Shown here piece by piece: positions 1-8,785 of a DNA stretch of 64,000 bases (position 1 is the first letter of the stretch; every line of letters starts with the position of its first letter). The notes below the pieces were generated by a model that made no database searches, was not told the DNA's origin, and worked only from the letters and a program-made list of their open reading frames with translations. Source of the DNA: JABWCQ01 sp964587105 (GTDB lineage: Bacteria > Electryoneota > RPQS01). The translations under genes were made by a program, and so were the position numbers. The stretch covers positions 186,001 through 250,000 of the forward strand of contig CAZPKG010000003.1 in assembly GCA_964587105.1 (NCBI GenBank), read 5' to 3'.

Positions 1-1515
1 GGGTTGACCTGGAGCCCTTGGCATATCTTCGACAGCGATGATCTGAGCGGAAGTTATGCTACAGTTGTATTCACCAGCAACGCAATACTGGCTGCAGTAA
101 ATGTCTCAAACTCATTTTATGGGATATATCGTAGCGAAGACTTGGGTGAGAACTGGGAAGCGCCGGATACCGCTTTGCTGGACCTTCGAATGTATCAGGT
201 CAAGAATGACACGGTGTTTTGCAGCAGACAGCCGAACGCGCTTTTGTGGACGGCGGACGAGGGAGTGACATTTTCCCCTGCGCGACCGATAGATTTTGGG
301 AATTATCACATCAACGATCTATCCGTGAGTGACACGCTTCAGCATGCGATGTCCATCATGCGCTATCAAGGGCAGCAGTTGAATGCGCGTTACACGCGGG
401 GGGGGCTGTTGGAAGGCGAGTTCGAACCGCACCGCGCAATCAACGACGTTTATTGTACGTACGGAGCCGATCTCGAATTTGCCGGTGACGGCGTAGGAGT
501 CTTGGCGTCGGTCGTTCTGTTCGAGCCGCCTGTTCCCGACTATGGCAGGTTGTTCATCAATGTGACGCGTGATGATGGCGCCACCTGGTCCGAAGCCGAT
601 ACGATGAACTTGTTCGACACGGTGGGTGCCTTGAGAATCATTGTCCGCAATAATGGCCGCCATTGGGCTGTGGTGCATACGGATACCACGGTCTCGCCTG
701 GCTTCTTGAATGATGGCATGTATATTTCATTTTCCGCAAATCACGCGCGCAGTTGGTATCCGCGGCAACAAGCAACGGGCGACGACGTCTTTGGCGGAGA
801 GCTTGCCGACGTGGATTTGCAGCCGGATCGGATTCGGATTTACGCATATTACGCACGCTGGAACGACATCCCGGGAAAGTATTCGTTTCAGTGGGAAGGG
901 CAGATACAGCGGGACACCATGGCTCCTGCACTTTCCGATGTGATACAGCAGCCGATTCTCGTACCATTGGACACATCATTGACATTCGCAGCGACTGCTT
1001 CCGATGACGACTCGCTGTGGACGATGCAAGTGGTGTTGCAGCGTGTCGGCGAAGAGGATTCACTGGTGATTGATTTGGCTGCGCAAGGTGAGGACACATA
1101 CAGCAATACATGGCGGACGCCCGCCGACACCTCGCAATGGACTTACTATTACCTAGCCGAAGATATGTGGGAGAACGTGACGCGCATTCCTGACAGCGGG
1201 AGTTTTCACTTTGTGACGGACGGTTGGAGCAATGCAAACGAGAATCCGTTGTTTCCTCATTCGTTTTCGGTGTTAGCCTATCCCAACCCGTTCAACTCCA
1301 CACTCTCAATCTCACTTGATGTGCCGTTGTATCGGGATGTGACGCTCTCGCTTTATGATTTGTTGGGGAGGGAGGTGGATGTGGTTTATCGGGGGAGTCT
1401 CTCGGCTAATACGATTTCTTATGCTGCGCCTGCGGAGTTGTCGAGTGGGGTTTATTTTTTGAGGGCGGTGGCGGGGGACGTGAGTGTTTTGAGGAAAGTT
1501 GTTTTGTTGAAATGA
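1..1515 (+). CDS. Secreted Asp-box (BNR-like) protein with T9SS type A sorting domain, 5' truncated
   Basis: The reading frame is open to the window edge and shows no signal peptide, so the N-terminus lies upstream. The visible 503 residues contain sialidase-type Asp-box motifs (YRSEDLGENWE near residue 40, TRDDGATWSEAD near 190, SANHARSWY near 245), which form turns of a beta-propeller. An Ig-like module follows at about 305-405 (begins DTMAPALSDV). The end is a type A sorting domain of about 80 residues starting SVLAYPNPFNSTLSIS and finishing VYFLRAVAGDVSVLRKVVLL. In Bacteroidota this domain directs export through the type IX secretion system and surface attachment. Substrate or enzymatic activity cannot be named: Asp boxes are structural, and no sialidase arginine triad was identified. 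The gene stands alone on the plus strand and is followed by terminator-like hairpins. Confidence 0.8.
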   Translation, partial: GLTWSPWHIFDSDDLSGSYATVVFTSNAILAAVNVSNSFYGIYRSEDLGENWEAPDTALLDLRMYQVKNDTVFCSRQPNALLWTADEGVTFSPARPIDFGNYHINDLSVSDTLQHAMSIMRYQGQQLNARYTRGGLLEGEFEPHRAINDVYCTYGADLEFAGDGVGVLASVVLFEPPVPDYGRLFINVTRDDGATWSEADTMNLFDTVGALRIIVRNNGRHWAVVHTDTTVSPGFLNDGMYISFSANHARSWYPRQQATGDDVFGGELADVDLQPDRIRIYAYYARWNDIPGKYSFQWEGQIQRDTMAPALSDVIQQPILVPLDTSLTFAATASDDDSLWTMQVVLQRVGEEDSLVIDLAAQGEDTYSNTWRTPADTSQWTYYYLAEDMWENVTRIPDSGSFHFVTDGWSNANENPLFPHSFSVLAYPNPFNSTLSISLDVPLYRDVTLSLYDLLGREVDVVYRGSLSANTISYAAPAELSSGVYFLRAVAGDVSVLRKVVLLK

Positions 1516-1534
1516 AGGCATACCCCCCTTAGTC

Positions 1535-1562
1535 CCCCCAAAACCGCAGCGATTTTTGGGGG
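1535..1562 (+). terminator. Hairpin CCCCCAAAA / TTTTTGGGGG after the Asp-box gene
   Basis: Inverted repeat with arms at 1535-1543 and 1553-1562 and a loop of about 9 nt, starting 20 nt after the stop codon at 1515. It lacks a run of T after the stem, so termination is plausible but not proven. Confidence 0.4.
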
Positions 1563-1630
1563 AGATATGAGGGGTCCTTCACTTCGTTCAGGATGACAGT
1601 GTGTTAAACATCTTCGAACCTGCATAGCAC

Positions 1631-1650
1631 GGGCGGCACGCCTGCCGCCC
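1631..1650. repeat. Short GC-rich palindrome GGGCGGCA/TGCCGCCC
   Basis: Perfect 8-bp inverted repeat with a 4-nt loop in the 200-bp intergenic stretch between two convergent genes (stops at 1515 and 1716). It sits between the hairpins at 1535 and 1661. It may be part of a dispersed intergenic repeat, as this stretch has the look of mobile intergenic filler rather than unique sequence. Confidence 0.4.
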
Positions 1651-1660
1651 CTACAAGAGA

Positions 1661-1688
1661 AAGCGGCAGCTCTTTTGAGCCGCCGCTT
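1661..1688. terminator. Bidirectional terminator between convergent genes
   Basis: A 12-bp stem with one mismatch (1661-1672 with 1677-1688) closes a TTTT tetraloop. On the plus side it is followed by CTGACTTTTGACTTTTGA. On the minus side it lies 28 bp beyond the stop of the DUF58 gene and is followed by TTTCTCTTGT. It probably ends the moxR-DUF58 transcript. Confidence 0.55.
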
Positions 1689-1715
1689 CTGACTTTTGAC
1701 TTTTGATTTCTGATT

Positions 1716-2609
1716 TTATCTGAGCGCTTTGCGCTTGGTCAGATAGGAGATTAGCGCTTGATCGTATGATGTGTCTGTTTTCAATAACGTGTGATCAATC
1801 TTATCTTCCTGACAGCCACGGCGAATACGCTCGACAAAATCTCCCATTAGTCTTTGATACTCTTTGCGAATGTGCCACGGTTGAGTGGGTAGTTCAACTC
1901 CTGTTTCCAAGTCTTTGAACTTCACATCACCGGAAAAAGCGAAATCCACTTCGCGCGGATCGAGAATCTGCAAGACCAACACTTCGTGTCCGTTGTGGCG
2001 GAAGTGACGCAATCCTGAGAGAATTTGCTCCGGCTCATCCATTAGATCAGAGAGAACCACGATTAAGCCGCGCCGCGAAATCCGCTCGGCAACACGATGC
2101 AAGTTCTTGCCGATGTCAGTTTGAGCGGACGGCTCGGTTTTTTCAAGCTGCGACAGAATCACATTCAAGTACGAATGCACGGAACGCGGCGGCAAGTACG
2201 TGCGCAATTCGGTATCGTACTCCGCCAATCCCACGGCGTCGCGCTGCTGAATCATCAGAAACGAAAGCGCGGCTGCAAGATAAGAAGCATATTGGAACTT
2301 CGTAATCGAACCTGAGCCGTAGTTCATTGAGTTCGAGACGTCAAGCAATATGTACGATTTGAGATTGGTCTCCTCTTCGTACTGCTTGACGTACATTCGG
2401 TCGGTCTTGGCATAGACCTTCCAATCGAGATTGCGCAACGGATCACCGTCCATATAAGGGCGGTGCTCGGCAAACTCGACCGAGAAGCCATGATAGGGTG
2501 ACTTATGCAAGCCGACCATGAAGCCTTCGACCACCATGCGCGCGCGAAGCTGCATGTTCTTCAGCCGCGAGACAAAGGCGGGGTCGAGATATTTTAGCGA
2601 CTCAGCCAA
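1716..2609 (-). CDS. DUF58 / von Willebrand A-like protein
   Basis: 297 residues, TTG start at 2609. The central signature FAEHRPYMDGDPLRNLDWK (about 45-65) is the DUF58 motif. A vWA-like fold follows with a MIDAS-type DVSNSMNYGS (about 91-100) for metal-dependent partner binding. DUF58 proteins are the usual companions of MoxR AAA+ ATPases and are thought to act as adaptor or client proteins in assembling or activating envelope or metal-containing complexes. It is 5 bp downstream of the moxR gene, so the two are co-transcribed. The rest of the frequent operon (BatA/BatB, transglutaminase) is absent here. The specific client is unknown. Confidence 0.88.
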   Translation of the reverse strand: MAESLKYLDPAFVSRLKNMQLRARMVVEGFMVGLHKSPYHGFSVEFAEHRPYMDGDPLRNLDWKVYAKTDRMYVKQYEEETNLKSYILLDVSNSMNYGSGSITKFQYASYLAAALSFLMIQQRDAVGLAEYDTELRTYLPPRSVHSYLNVILSQLEKTEPSAQTDIGKNLHRVAERISRRGLIVVLSDLMDEPEQILSGLRHFRHNGHEVLVLQILDPREVDFAFSGDVKFKDLETGVELPTQPWHIRKEYQRLMGDFVERIRRGCQEDKIDHTLLKTDTSYDQALISYLTKRKALR

Positions 2610-2614
2610 ACTTG

Positions 2615-3595
2615 CTACTTCTCGCTCAGAAGCTTTGCGACCAGATGTTCGGCCTTCATTCCATCGGCTTCGGCGGTGAAGTTGGGGACTAAGCGGTGGC
2701 GCAGGACGGGTAGTGCGACGGCGCGGACGTCGTCAATCTCAGGAGTCGGGCGGCCGTTCAGGGCGGCGCGGGTTTTGGCGCCTAAGATCAAGTACTGCGA
2801 AGCGCGCGGGCCACAGCCCCAGCTTACGTAGTCCTTGATGAACTTGGGGGCTTCGTCACTGTTCGGACGAGTCTTGCGAACTAACTTGACCGCATACTCA
2901 ACCACGTTATCCGAAACCGGAACTCGGCGAACGAGGTCTTGGAGATTGGCTATTTGAGATGCATTCAGAACCTTGGTCACGGAATGAGTCGCGGCCGAAG
3001 TGGTGCTCTTGACGATCTGCTCTTCTTCCTTCAAGCTCGGATAGTCCACCCAAAGATTGAACATGAAGCGGTCGAGCTGAGCTTCGGGCAGCGGGTAGGT
3101 GCCTTCCTGCTCAATCGGATTTTGAGTCGCGAGGACGAAAAACGGCTCTTCAAGCTTGTAGGTCTCCCCTGCCGCAGTGACCTCGTGCTCTTGCATGGCT
3201 TGGAGAAGCGCGGCCTGAGTCTTGGGGGGCGTGCGGTTGATTTCGTCTGCCAGGACGATGTTCGCGAACACAGGGCCCTTGATGAATTTGAAACTGCGGC
3301 GGCCTGTTGAGCGATCTTCCTCGGCGATTTCGGTACCCGTGATGTCAGACGGCATGAGGTCGGGCGTGAACTGAATGCGGCTGAACTTCAGATCGAGCAT
3401 GCGAGCCATGGTCGAGATCAACAAGGTTTTGGCCAAGCCGGGGACACCGACCAACAGACAGTGGCCGCGTGCCAGCAGAGTCATCATCAATTGTTCAATA
3501 ATCTGCTCTTGGCCGACGATTACTTTGCCGACCTCTTTCAGCATCACGTCGCGGGAATCTTTGAGTTGTTTCAGTGCGTCGAGATCGGACGCCAT
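2615..3595 (-). CDS. MoxR-family AAA+ ATPase
   Basis: 326 residues, ATG at 3595 preceded by AAGGATT, a reasonable ribosome-binding site. Walker A is GVPGLAKTLL (about 50-59), Walker B is VLADEINRTPPK (about 115-126), with sensor-1 region FFVLATQNPIEQEGTYPLPE (about 150-169) and the lid QLDRFMFN. All are diagnostic of MoxR/RavA-like chaperone ATPases. The length matches the family. Its partner is the DUF58 gene 5 bp downstream. It is divergent from rlmN across a 73-bp spacer (3596-3668), which must hold both promoters; I see no convincing -35/-10 there. Confidence 0.93.
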   Translation of the reverse strand: MASDLDALKQLKDSRDVMLKEVGKVIVGQEQIIEQLMMTLLARGHCLLVGVPGLAKTLLISTMARMLDLKFSRIQFTPDLMPSDITGTEIAEEDRSTGRRSFKFIKGPVFANIVLADEINRTPPKTQAALLQAMQEHEVTAAGETYKLEEPFFVLATQNPIEQEGTYPLPEAQLDRFMFNLWVDYPSLKEEEQIVKSTTSAATHSVTKVLNASQIANLQDLVRRVPVSDNVVEYAVKLVRKTRPNSDEAPKFIKDYVSWGCGPRASQYLILGAKTRAALNGRPTPEIDDVRAVALPVLRHRLVPNFTAEADGMKAEHLVAKLLSEK

Positions 3596-3668
3596 ACGCG
3601 AATCCTTCGGGTTGGGCTTGCGAACGGGGTTTCCCTTTCGTAGATTGGGAGACCACGGACGAAGTTAC

Positions 3669-4736
3669 ATGTTATTGAAAAAGAAAATACTTATAGGTCT
3701 AACGCGCGAAGAACTTGAAAGTTTCGCGCAAGAGCTTGGCCAACCTGCATTTCGCGGGCGGCAGCTCTACTCGTGGCTGTATCAGAAACGGGCCATGAGT
3801 TTTGAGGAGATGACCGATCTTCCCGCATCGTGGAGGCTTAAGCTTGCCGAAGTCTCAGAGATTGGAGCGCTCGGATTGAGCCGTCCGGCCAAAGAGACGA
3901 AAGACAAGTCGAAGAAATTCTTATTTGAATTATCGGACGGACTGCGAGTTGAATCGGTTTATCTGCCCGATTCACCAGGGGAAACGGTTTGCATTTCAAG
4001 TCAAGTCGGATGCGCACTCAGTTGCCACTTTTGCGCGACCGCGAAGATGGGACTCTTCCGCAGTTTGACGGCCGGAGAGATAGTGCAGCAAGTTCTTGAA
4101 GTGGAAGCTCAATGCCAAACCAAATTGACGAACGTCGTCTTTATGGGAATGGGCGAGCCGCTGCACAATTATGAGAATGTCGTTGCGGCTGTAAGGTTGC
4201 TCGCAGATCCTCAAGGGATTGGGCTATCTGCCCGCCGTATCACGGTTTCGACTGTGGGGCTTGTGCCAGGAATTGAGCGGTGGATGAAAGACAATCCGCC
4301 GGCGAAACTTGCTATCTCGTTACATGCAACGACTGATGAACGACGTGCCGAACTGATGCCGGTAAACAAGGCTTACCCGCTTGACGTGCTGTTTAAGACG
4401 CTGCGCCGCTTCGCTCATGTTACGAAGGATCCGGTGACCTTTGAGTATATCATGATCGAGGATTTCAATGACCGCGAAGAAGACGTTGACAATCTCGCGC
4501 GGTGGCTAAAGAACATTCCGGCCAAGATGAATTTGATTCGACTTCATCCTACAGGCTCAGGGCTTAAACCTTCGAGCGATGAGGCCATAGACCGTTTCAT
4601 GGGCTGGCTGACGGAAGCCGGAATCCGCTCGACTCTCCGTCAAAGCCGCGGTATCGAAGACGAAGCCGCGTGCGGGATGTTGTTTACTCAGGAGCCGTTT
4701 AAGCCGACGAAGGTTAGGGCTTGGGAAAGGGCGTAA
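3669..4736 (+). CDS. rlmN: Dual-specificity 23S rRNA (A2503-C2)/tRNA (A37-C2) methyltransferase RlmN
   Basis: Radical-SAM enzyme of 355 residues adding a methyl group to C2 of adenine in 23S rRNA and some tRNAs. The CX3CX2C iron-sulfur motif is CALSCHFCATAKMG, with the GMGEPL motif (VVFMGMGEPLHNYENV) and GLSARRITVSTVG downstream, in family order. The conserved catalytic Cys near the C-terminus is in RGIEDEAACGML. I chose the ATG at 3669 because it gives the normal RlmN length; the frame stays open upstream to 3375, but that part is antisense to moxR. The gene is an island on the plus strand, ending at a strong terminator. Confidence 0.95.
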   Translation: MLLKKKILIGLTREELESFAQELGQPAFRGRQLYSWLYQKRAMSFEEMTDLPASWRLKLAEVSEIGALGLSRPAKETKDKSKKFLFELSDGLRVESVYLPDSPGETVCISSQVGCALSCHFCATAKMGLFRSLTAGEIVQQVLEVEAQCQTKLTNVVFMGMGEPLHNYENVVAAVRLLADPQGIGLSARRITVSTVGLVPGIERWMKDNPPAKLAISLHATTDERRAELMPVNKAYPLDVLFKTLRRFAHVTKDPVTFEYIMIEDFNDREEDVDNLARWLKNIPAKMNLIRLHPTGSGLKPSSDEAIDRFMGWLTEAGIRSTLRQSRGIEDEAACGMLFTQEPFKPTKVRAWERA

Positions 4737-4760
4737 GACCGACTACGAACTGAAATTTGT

Positions 4761-4787
4761 AGGCGGCCTTTAGGTCGCCTTTTTTTA
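4761..4787 (+). terminator. Rho-independent terminator of rlmN
   Basis: Stem AGGCGGCC/GGTCGCCT (4761-4768 with 4773-4780) with loop TTTA, followed directly by a T tract, 25 bp after the rlmN stop. The convergent restriction-modification gene ends 25 bp further on, so the hairpin may also serve it from the other side, though its tail there is weaker. Confidence 0.85.
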
Positions 4788-4811
4788 TCTGGTTTTGCGG
4801 TAAATTGTCTA

Positions 4812-7529
4812 TCAGGTAGGTGCTTTGGAGGCACGAAATCGCTGCTTGCTATCCTCAGATTCAACTCCGAGGTGTGCAATTTTTTGCAGAAGGTCTTCTC
4901 GCTCCAATGCAATCCTTGTTTCTTCTCTCCAAGCCTGCAAAAACCCTCTTCCAATTTCCTGTCTCTTCGTTTCAGGCATCCATGGGATAAGGAGTTCTCC
5001 AATCTCAGGCCAATACGTTGTATACCGTCCCGAACCCGGTGACATAGACTGCATGTCAGCACGTAGCTCACTCGATCTTAGTATCGCCCACAGATAGACA
5101 GTATCCTCAATTGTTGAACAGCGAAAAACTGTGTAACTACCGGACACAAGTGCACCGTCAAGGTTCTCAGGAACGACACCTATGGATCCGTCCGTTGCTC
5201 GAATTGTAGAAAATACTAAATCGCCAGCATGAACTCTATTCATCCACGCAGCCTTGATTCGACTACCAAGCCTTACACTATCAATTTCGCAACGACCTTC
5301 GTAAGTGACACGCAACAGCGTAAAGTTCTCGTCTTGTTTGTCCTTCGGAATGACAACATTTTCCTTTCGAACTACTACATCAGCCAATCTCTTTATCTCT
5401 ACACCCATCTTCTTCCACGCAGGAACCATACGGCCAATCTCAGGGACACAATTCTTAAGGTCCAAACGATCTTGGAGCCGGTCAGGTGAAATCGTCAGTG
5501 GAACATCATTGCCATCAAGAAAAGCCTTGAACTCGTCCACAATCTTATGAATTTCTGCGTCCGCTTCAGATCGCGCTTCTGCAATGTCGGCATCCGAAGC
5601 ACGTGGTGTCAAATCGTCCAAGCCAAGTTTTAGTGCAAAATATCCGTAGCAGTCGGGTTGAATATCACTTGTTCGCTTCTTCTTTTCCAGCACAAGTACT
5701 GACGTTTTTACACGAGATCCTTGCCTTCGAAATGCGTCACCGGGCAACGAAATGATTGCACGAATCAAGAAGCGTTTTCTAATGAAGTTGCGCGTATCGC
5801 GGAAAGTGTCAATGTTGCTTGCAAGCAAACTATCATCTAGAACGATTATTAGAAGGCCACCAGGGCGTAACACATCGAAGTACCGTTCGATAAACATAAC
5901 GCTCGATCTCAATGAAGGTCTGATACGAGCAGTGCCTTCTTTCCTTGCAAGCGTATATCTTTCAAGTATTCGTCTTTCGTCATCATTCTTCTGCTCCTTT
6001 GTCATGGAAAAAGGAGGATTTGTCAATACAATATCAAACATCTCATTCTGTAAGAACTCGCGTATCTCCGTTTGATCGCGAGCAACTTCTGGGTCCTGAC
6101 TTGGAGTAGGCTTTAAGTCTTTGTCAAGTGAATCCGCATAGTAAATTCTACTTCCACCGTCTCCATGCAAATACATATTAATTCGTGCGATTCGTGCCAA
6201 TGGTGGTTCCTTACCAAAGTCAATTCCGAATATGCACTCATTGGCAATAACATCAAGAAGTTTTTCTTTCTGGTCAGCCGAAAGGCTTCTGTTTGAACGG
6301 ACTTGGTTTCTCATCACGGCGAGCGATTCAATTAGGAAACCACCTGATCCACAACATGCGTCCAAAACTTTTGACTGCTGACGAGCGTTTACTTTAATTC
6401 CTGAAATAAGGGTCATCATCTTTACGATTGACCGAGGAGTAAAGTACTGGCCAAGCCCCTCACCTCGCATAGTCGCACTCAAGAATGTCTCGAAGAGTCG
6501 GCCATTTAGATCTTCATCAATACCAAAAAGATCCCATTTTTCAAGTTTTCGAACAACGCTCTTGATTGTCTCCGGTTTTAGATTTATTCGTTCATCGCGT
6601 GAAAACGATCTTTTCTTTCTCTTTAGTTGGATTTCATGTTCAATCTCATCGCGCAATCGTTGAAAAAGTATTGAATCCAGTGGATTAACAGTACCTTCTT
6701 GTTCACGCGCAGTTAGCCAATGTTCACTAAACAGGACAGAGTTCTTAGGGAGTATCGCTTTCAGCTTGCCGTTTTGAAAACATTTGCTAGTTGCCTCATC
6801 GCGACGAAGTTTTCTGTCAGCCCACAACTTCACAAACATTATCTTGACAAAATCCATGAACGCGGCAGTTGGTGCGCATCCTTCAGACTTCCAAATTTTA
6901 TCGTGACACGCAGAGAATAGCTGTCTGGCTTTCTCGCTTGTTGCTTTTACCAATTCAAATTGTTCATGAGATTCTACATACTTGGCGTTATCGTCTGCAA
7001 CAGCCGTTGAGGAGAGAATTGCGCGCAAGTTCTGGTACCTTGGGTTGCTCCATTCAAAATCAGAGAAATCTAGAGAAACCAGAGGTTCGTCACTATCCCA
7101 TCTATAAACGTTTGTTTTCAGTCCATTGGAGAGAACAAAATAACGAGCAGGATTGGTGTCAGGATACTTCCTATTCAGCGCTAGACAATAACCTGAGCAC
7201 TGCTCAATCCAGTCTTCAATGTCTTCGGTAGTCGATTTCGCATCTACTATGCACCTCGGAATCTTTTTCACTACAAGTGCATAATCTGGTTTGTAACGTT
7301 CCTTCCGTCTACCTCTTGACACCGTTAATAACGACAAAGACTGTTTCGGCTTTATCTGAGAATCTCTGAATCCAAGGTCCTTCAGCAATCTAGAAATAAA
7401 GAACTCTTCAACTGAGGCTTCATTGCTCAGGTCTTCGCGTCTGCAATAAATGTTACGCTCACTGTTAAGAGAATCAAACAGTGTTGGCCGTATTTTGGTG
7501 TTACTAGACTCTGAACCCGGCTTTCGCAT
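4812..7529 (-). CDS. Single-polypeptide restriction-modification enzyme (nuclease - N6-adenine methyltransferase - specificity domain)
   Basis: 905 residues with three parts. Residues about 35-170 resemble the HSDR_N nuclease domain: YKPDYAL (D82) and VDAK (D96, K98) fit a PD-(D/E)xK site. Residues about 210-680 are an HsdM-like methyltransferase with GEGLGQYFTPRSIVKMM, SAM-binding LDACCGSGGF (389-398) and catalytic NPPF (504-507). Residues about 690-905 look like one type I S-type target-recognition domain (GDLVFSTIRATDGSIGVV, LVSGSYTVFRC). This R-M-S order is that of type IIG-like enzymes; no separate hsdR, hsdM or hsdS lies nearby and no translocase helicase is present. It starts 6 bp after meaB as the last gene of the glycan run. 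Sampled 60-base lines inside are about 37-48% GC against about 53% in meaB, suggesting acquisition by transfer. All active-site motifs appear intact. Confidence 0.85.
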   Translation of the reverse strand: MRKPGSESSNTKIRPTLFDSLNSERNIYCRREDLSNEASVEEFFISRLLKDLGFRDSQIKPKQSLSLLTVSRGRRKERYKPDYALVVKKIPRCIVDAKSTTEDIEDWIEQCSGYCLALNRKYPDTNPARYFVLSNGLKTNVYRWDSDEPLVSLDFSDFEWSNPRYQNLRAILSSTAVADDNAKYVESHEQFELVKATSEKARQLFSACHDKIWKSEGCAPTAAFMDFVKIMFVKLWADRKLRRDEATSKCFQNGKLKAILPKNSVLFSEHWLTAREQEGTVNPLDSILFQRLRDEIEHEIQLKRKKRSFSRDERINLKPETIKSVVRKLEKWDLFGIDEDLNGRLFETFLSATMRGEGLGQYFTPRSIVKMMTLISGIKVNARQQSKVLDACCGSGGFLIESLAVMRNQVRSNRSLSADQKEKLLDVIANECIFGIDFGKEPPLARIARINMYLHGDGGSRIYYADSLDKDLKPTPSQDPEVARDQTEIREFLQNEMFDIVLTNPPFSMTKEQKNDDERRILERYTLARKEGTARIRPSLRSSVMFIERYFDVLRPGGLLIIVLDDSLLASNIDTFRDTRNFIRKRFLIRAIISLPGDAFRRQGSRVKTSVLVLEKKKRTSDIQPDCYGYFALKLGLDDLTPRASDADIAEARSEADAEIHKIVDEFKAFLDGNDVPLTISPDRLQDRLDLKNCVPEIGRMVPAWKKMGVEIKRLADVVVRKENVVIPKDKQDENFTLLRVTYEGRCEIDSVRLGSRIKAAWMNRVHAGDLVFSTIRATDGSIGVVPENLDGALVSGSYTVFRCSTIEDTVYLWAILRSSELRADMQSMSPGSGRYTTYWPEIGELLIPWMPETKRQEIGRGFLQAWREETRIALEREDLLQKIAHLGVESEDSKQRFRASKAPT

Positions 7530-7535
7530 CGTGCC

Positions 7536-8483
7536 TCACTTCTTTTCAATGAAATCAATGACGTCCACGTCAAGCAAACTCGAAACAACTACGTACGGAC
7601 TCTCCCCTCTCGCCAGCGCCTCGTCCATCACCCTCGCCTTCTCTTCCGTCCAGAACTGAGCTACCAACCTCTTCTCTAACATGCGCTGAATGCGTCTTCT
7701 GGCGTGGGCATGGCGGCGTTTTTCGAAATCGCCGGAGGTGCGCAGATGAGCAAGGTGAGTCTCGATTTGCTCGGCTAACTCGGGGACGCCGATTTCGCGG
7801 GTGGCGATTGTGTTGACTACCGGCGGTTTCCAGTCGTCCCACATTTTCAGCATCATCGCGCCCTGCAGGTCGCTGGTGAAACGGTCGGCGCCTTCACGGT
7901 CGGCTTTGTTGACGCAAAAGACATCGGCGGCTTCCATCAGGCCGGCCTTCATGCCTTGAATGGCATCGCCGGATTCGGGGACCAAGACGACGACGACCGA
8001 GTCGGCATATTGGACGACTTCCAACTCGGATTGGCCGACGCCGACGGTTTCAAACAAGACGTAGTCAAAGCCTGCGGCATCCAGTACGTCGGCCATGTCT
8101 CCGGCGGCTTGGCTCAAACCACCTAAATCGCCGCGAGTGGCCAAAGAGCGGACGAACACGCCGGGGTCAAGGCCTATGGCATTCATGCGCACGCGGTCGC
8201 CCAACAGTGCGCCGCCGGAAAACGGTGACGTGGGATCCACGGCGAGAATTGCGACTTGCTTGTTTTGCTTGCGGAGTAACTTCGTATAGGCCGTAACGAG
8301 CGAACTCTTCCCTGCTCCGGGCGGGCCTGTGAAACCGATGCGCACGGCTTTGCCAACTTTGTTGCCGAGCGAACGCAGGACTTCATCCGCGCCTTGCGCG
8401 GAATTCTCAACTTTTGTGAGGATGCGGGCCAGCGCGGTGCGCGATCCATCGAACATTTGCTGCGTGAGATCAGGCGCGGTCAC
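7536..8483 (-). CDS. meaB: MeaB/ArgK-family P-loop GTPase (methylmalonyl-CoA mutase chaperone)
   Basis: 315 residues, GTG start at 8483 overlapping the upstream stop in a GTGA junction. Contains the G1 loop GFTGPPGAGKSSL (about 50-62), the family motif VDPTSPFSGGALLGDRVRM (about 82-100), and the NKAD base-recognition motif in FCVNKADREGADR. MeaB proteins load or protect the adenosylcobalamin cofactor of methylmalonyl-CoA mutase or related acyl-CoA mutases using GTP hydrolysis. No mutase gene is in the window, so its partner must be elsewhere. It follows an unknown 101-aa gene and precedes the restriction gene by 6 bp. Confidence 0.92.
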   Translation of the reverse strand: MTAPDLTQQMFDGSRTALARILTKVENSAQGADEVLRSLGNKVGKAVRIGFTGPPGAGKSSLVTAYTKLLRKQNKQVAILAVDPTSPFSGGALLGDRVRMNAIGLDPGVFVRSLATRGDLGGLSQAAGDMADVLDAAGFDYVLFETVGVGQSELEVVQYADSVVVVLVPESGDAIQGMKAGLMEAADVFCVNKADREGADRFTSDLQGAMMLKMWDDWKPPVVNTIATREIGVPELAEQIETHLAHLRTSGDFEKRRHAHARRRIQRMLEKRLVAQFWTEEKARVMDEALARGESPYVVVSSLLDVDVIDFIEKK

Positions 8484-8785
8484 TTCGCGGCAGGCTCCTC
8501 GCTCTTGGCCGTCAAGTCAATCGTTACGGACAGGCGGTTGGCATATTGCTCAACATACTCGCGGACTTCGGGCAAGAGATAGAGCGAATCAATATCCATC
8601 TTGGCGAGCGCACGGGCCAAAATTTCCGCGCGTTCTTCATCACCGAAGCGCTTATTGATGATCACAAGTTTCTCCGCTTCAAAGATACAACTGCCGCCGC
8701 GAAAATTGCCTTTCTCGTTGCGGAACTTGTAGCCCTGCTTTTCGAGCGCTTCGCTTAGCAGCTGAACGAGCTTGGCGGCTTTCAT
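8480..8785 (-). CDS. Conserved-looking small protein of unknown function
   Basis: 101 residues, ATG at 8785, tightly packed: it overlaps the manC stop by 1 bp and the meaB start by 4 bp, so it is translated as part of the operon. The N-terminal half reads like a small alpha/beta domain (KLVQLLSEALEKQGYKF, then GSCIFEAEKLVIINKRF), followed by an amphipathic helix (DEERAEILARALAKMDIDS) and LLPEVREYVEQYA. No signal peptide, membrane segment or metal-binding cluster is visible. I do not recognise a family. The operon position suggests nothing specific. Confidence 0.65.
   Translation of the reverse strand: MKAAKLVQLLSEALEKQGYKFRNEKGNFRGGSCIFEAEKLVIINKRFGDEERAEILARALAKMDIDSLYLLPEVREYVEQYANRLSVTIDLTAKSEEPAAK

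Noticed and set aside
3375..3668. N-terminal extension of rlmN to 3375.
   Set aside because: The extension is antisense to moxR and not RlmN-like; the ATG at 3669 gives the normal family length.
4812..7529. A full type I restriction system.
   Set aside because: No separate HsdR with helicase motifs or HsdS with two target-recognition domains is present; the single protein carries one recognition domain and a nuclease domain, so a fused type IIG-like enzyme fits better.
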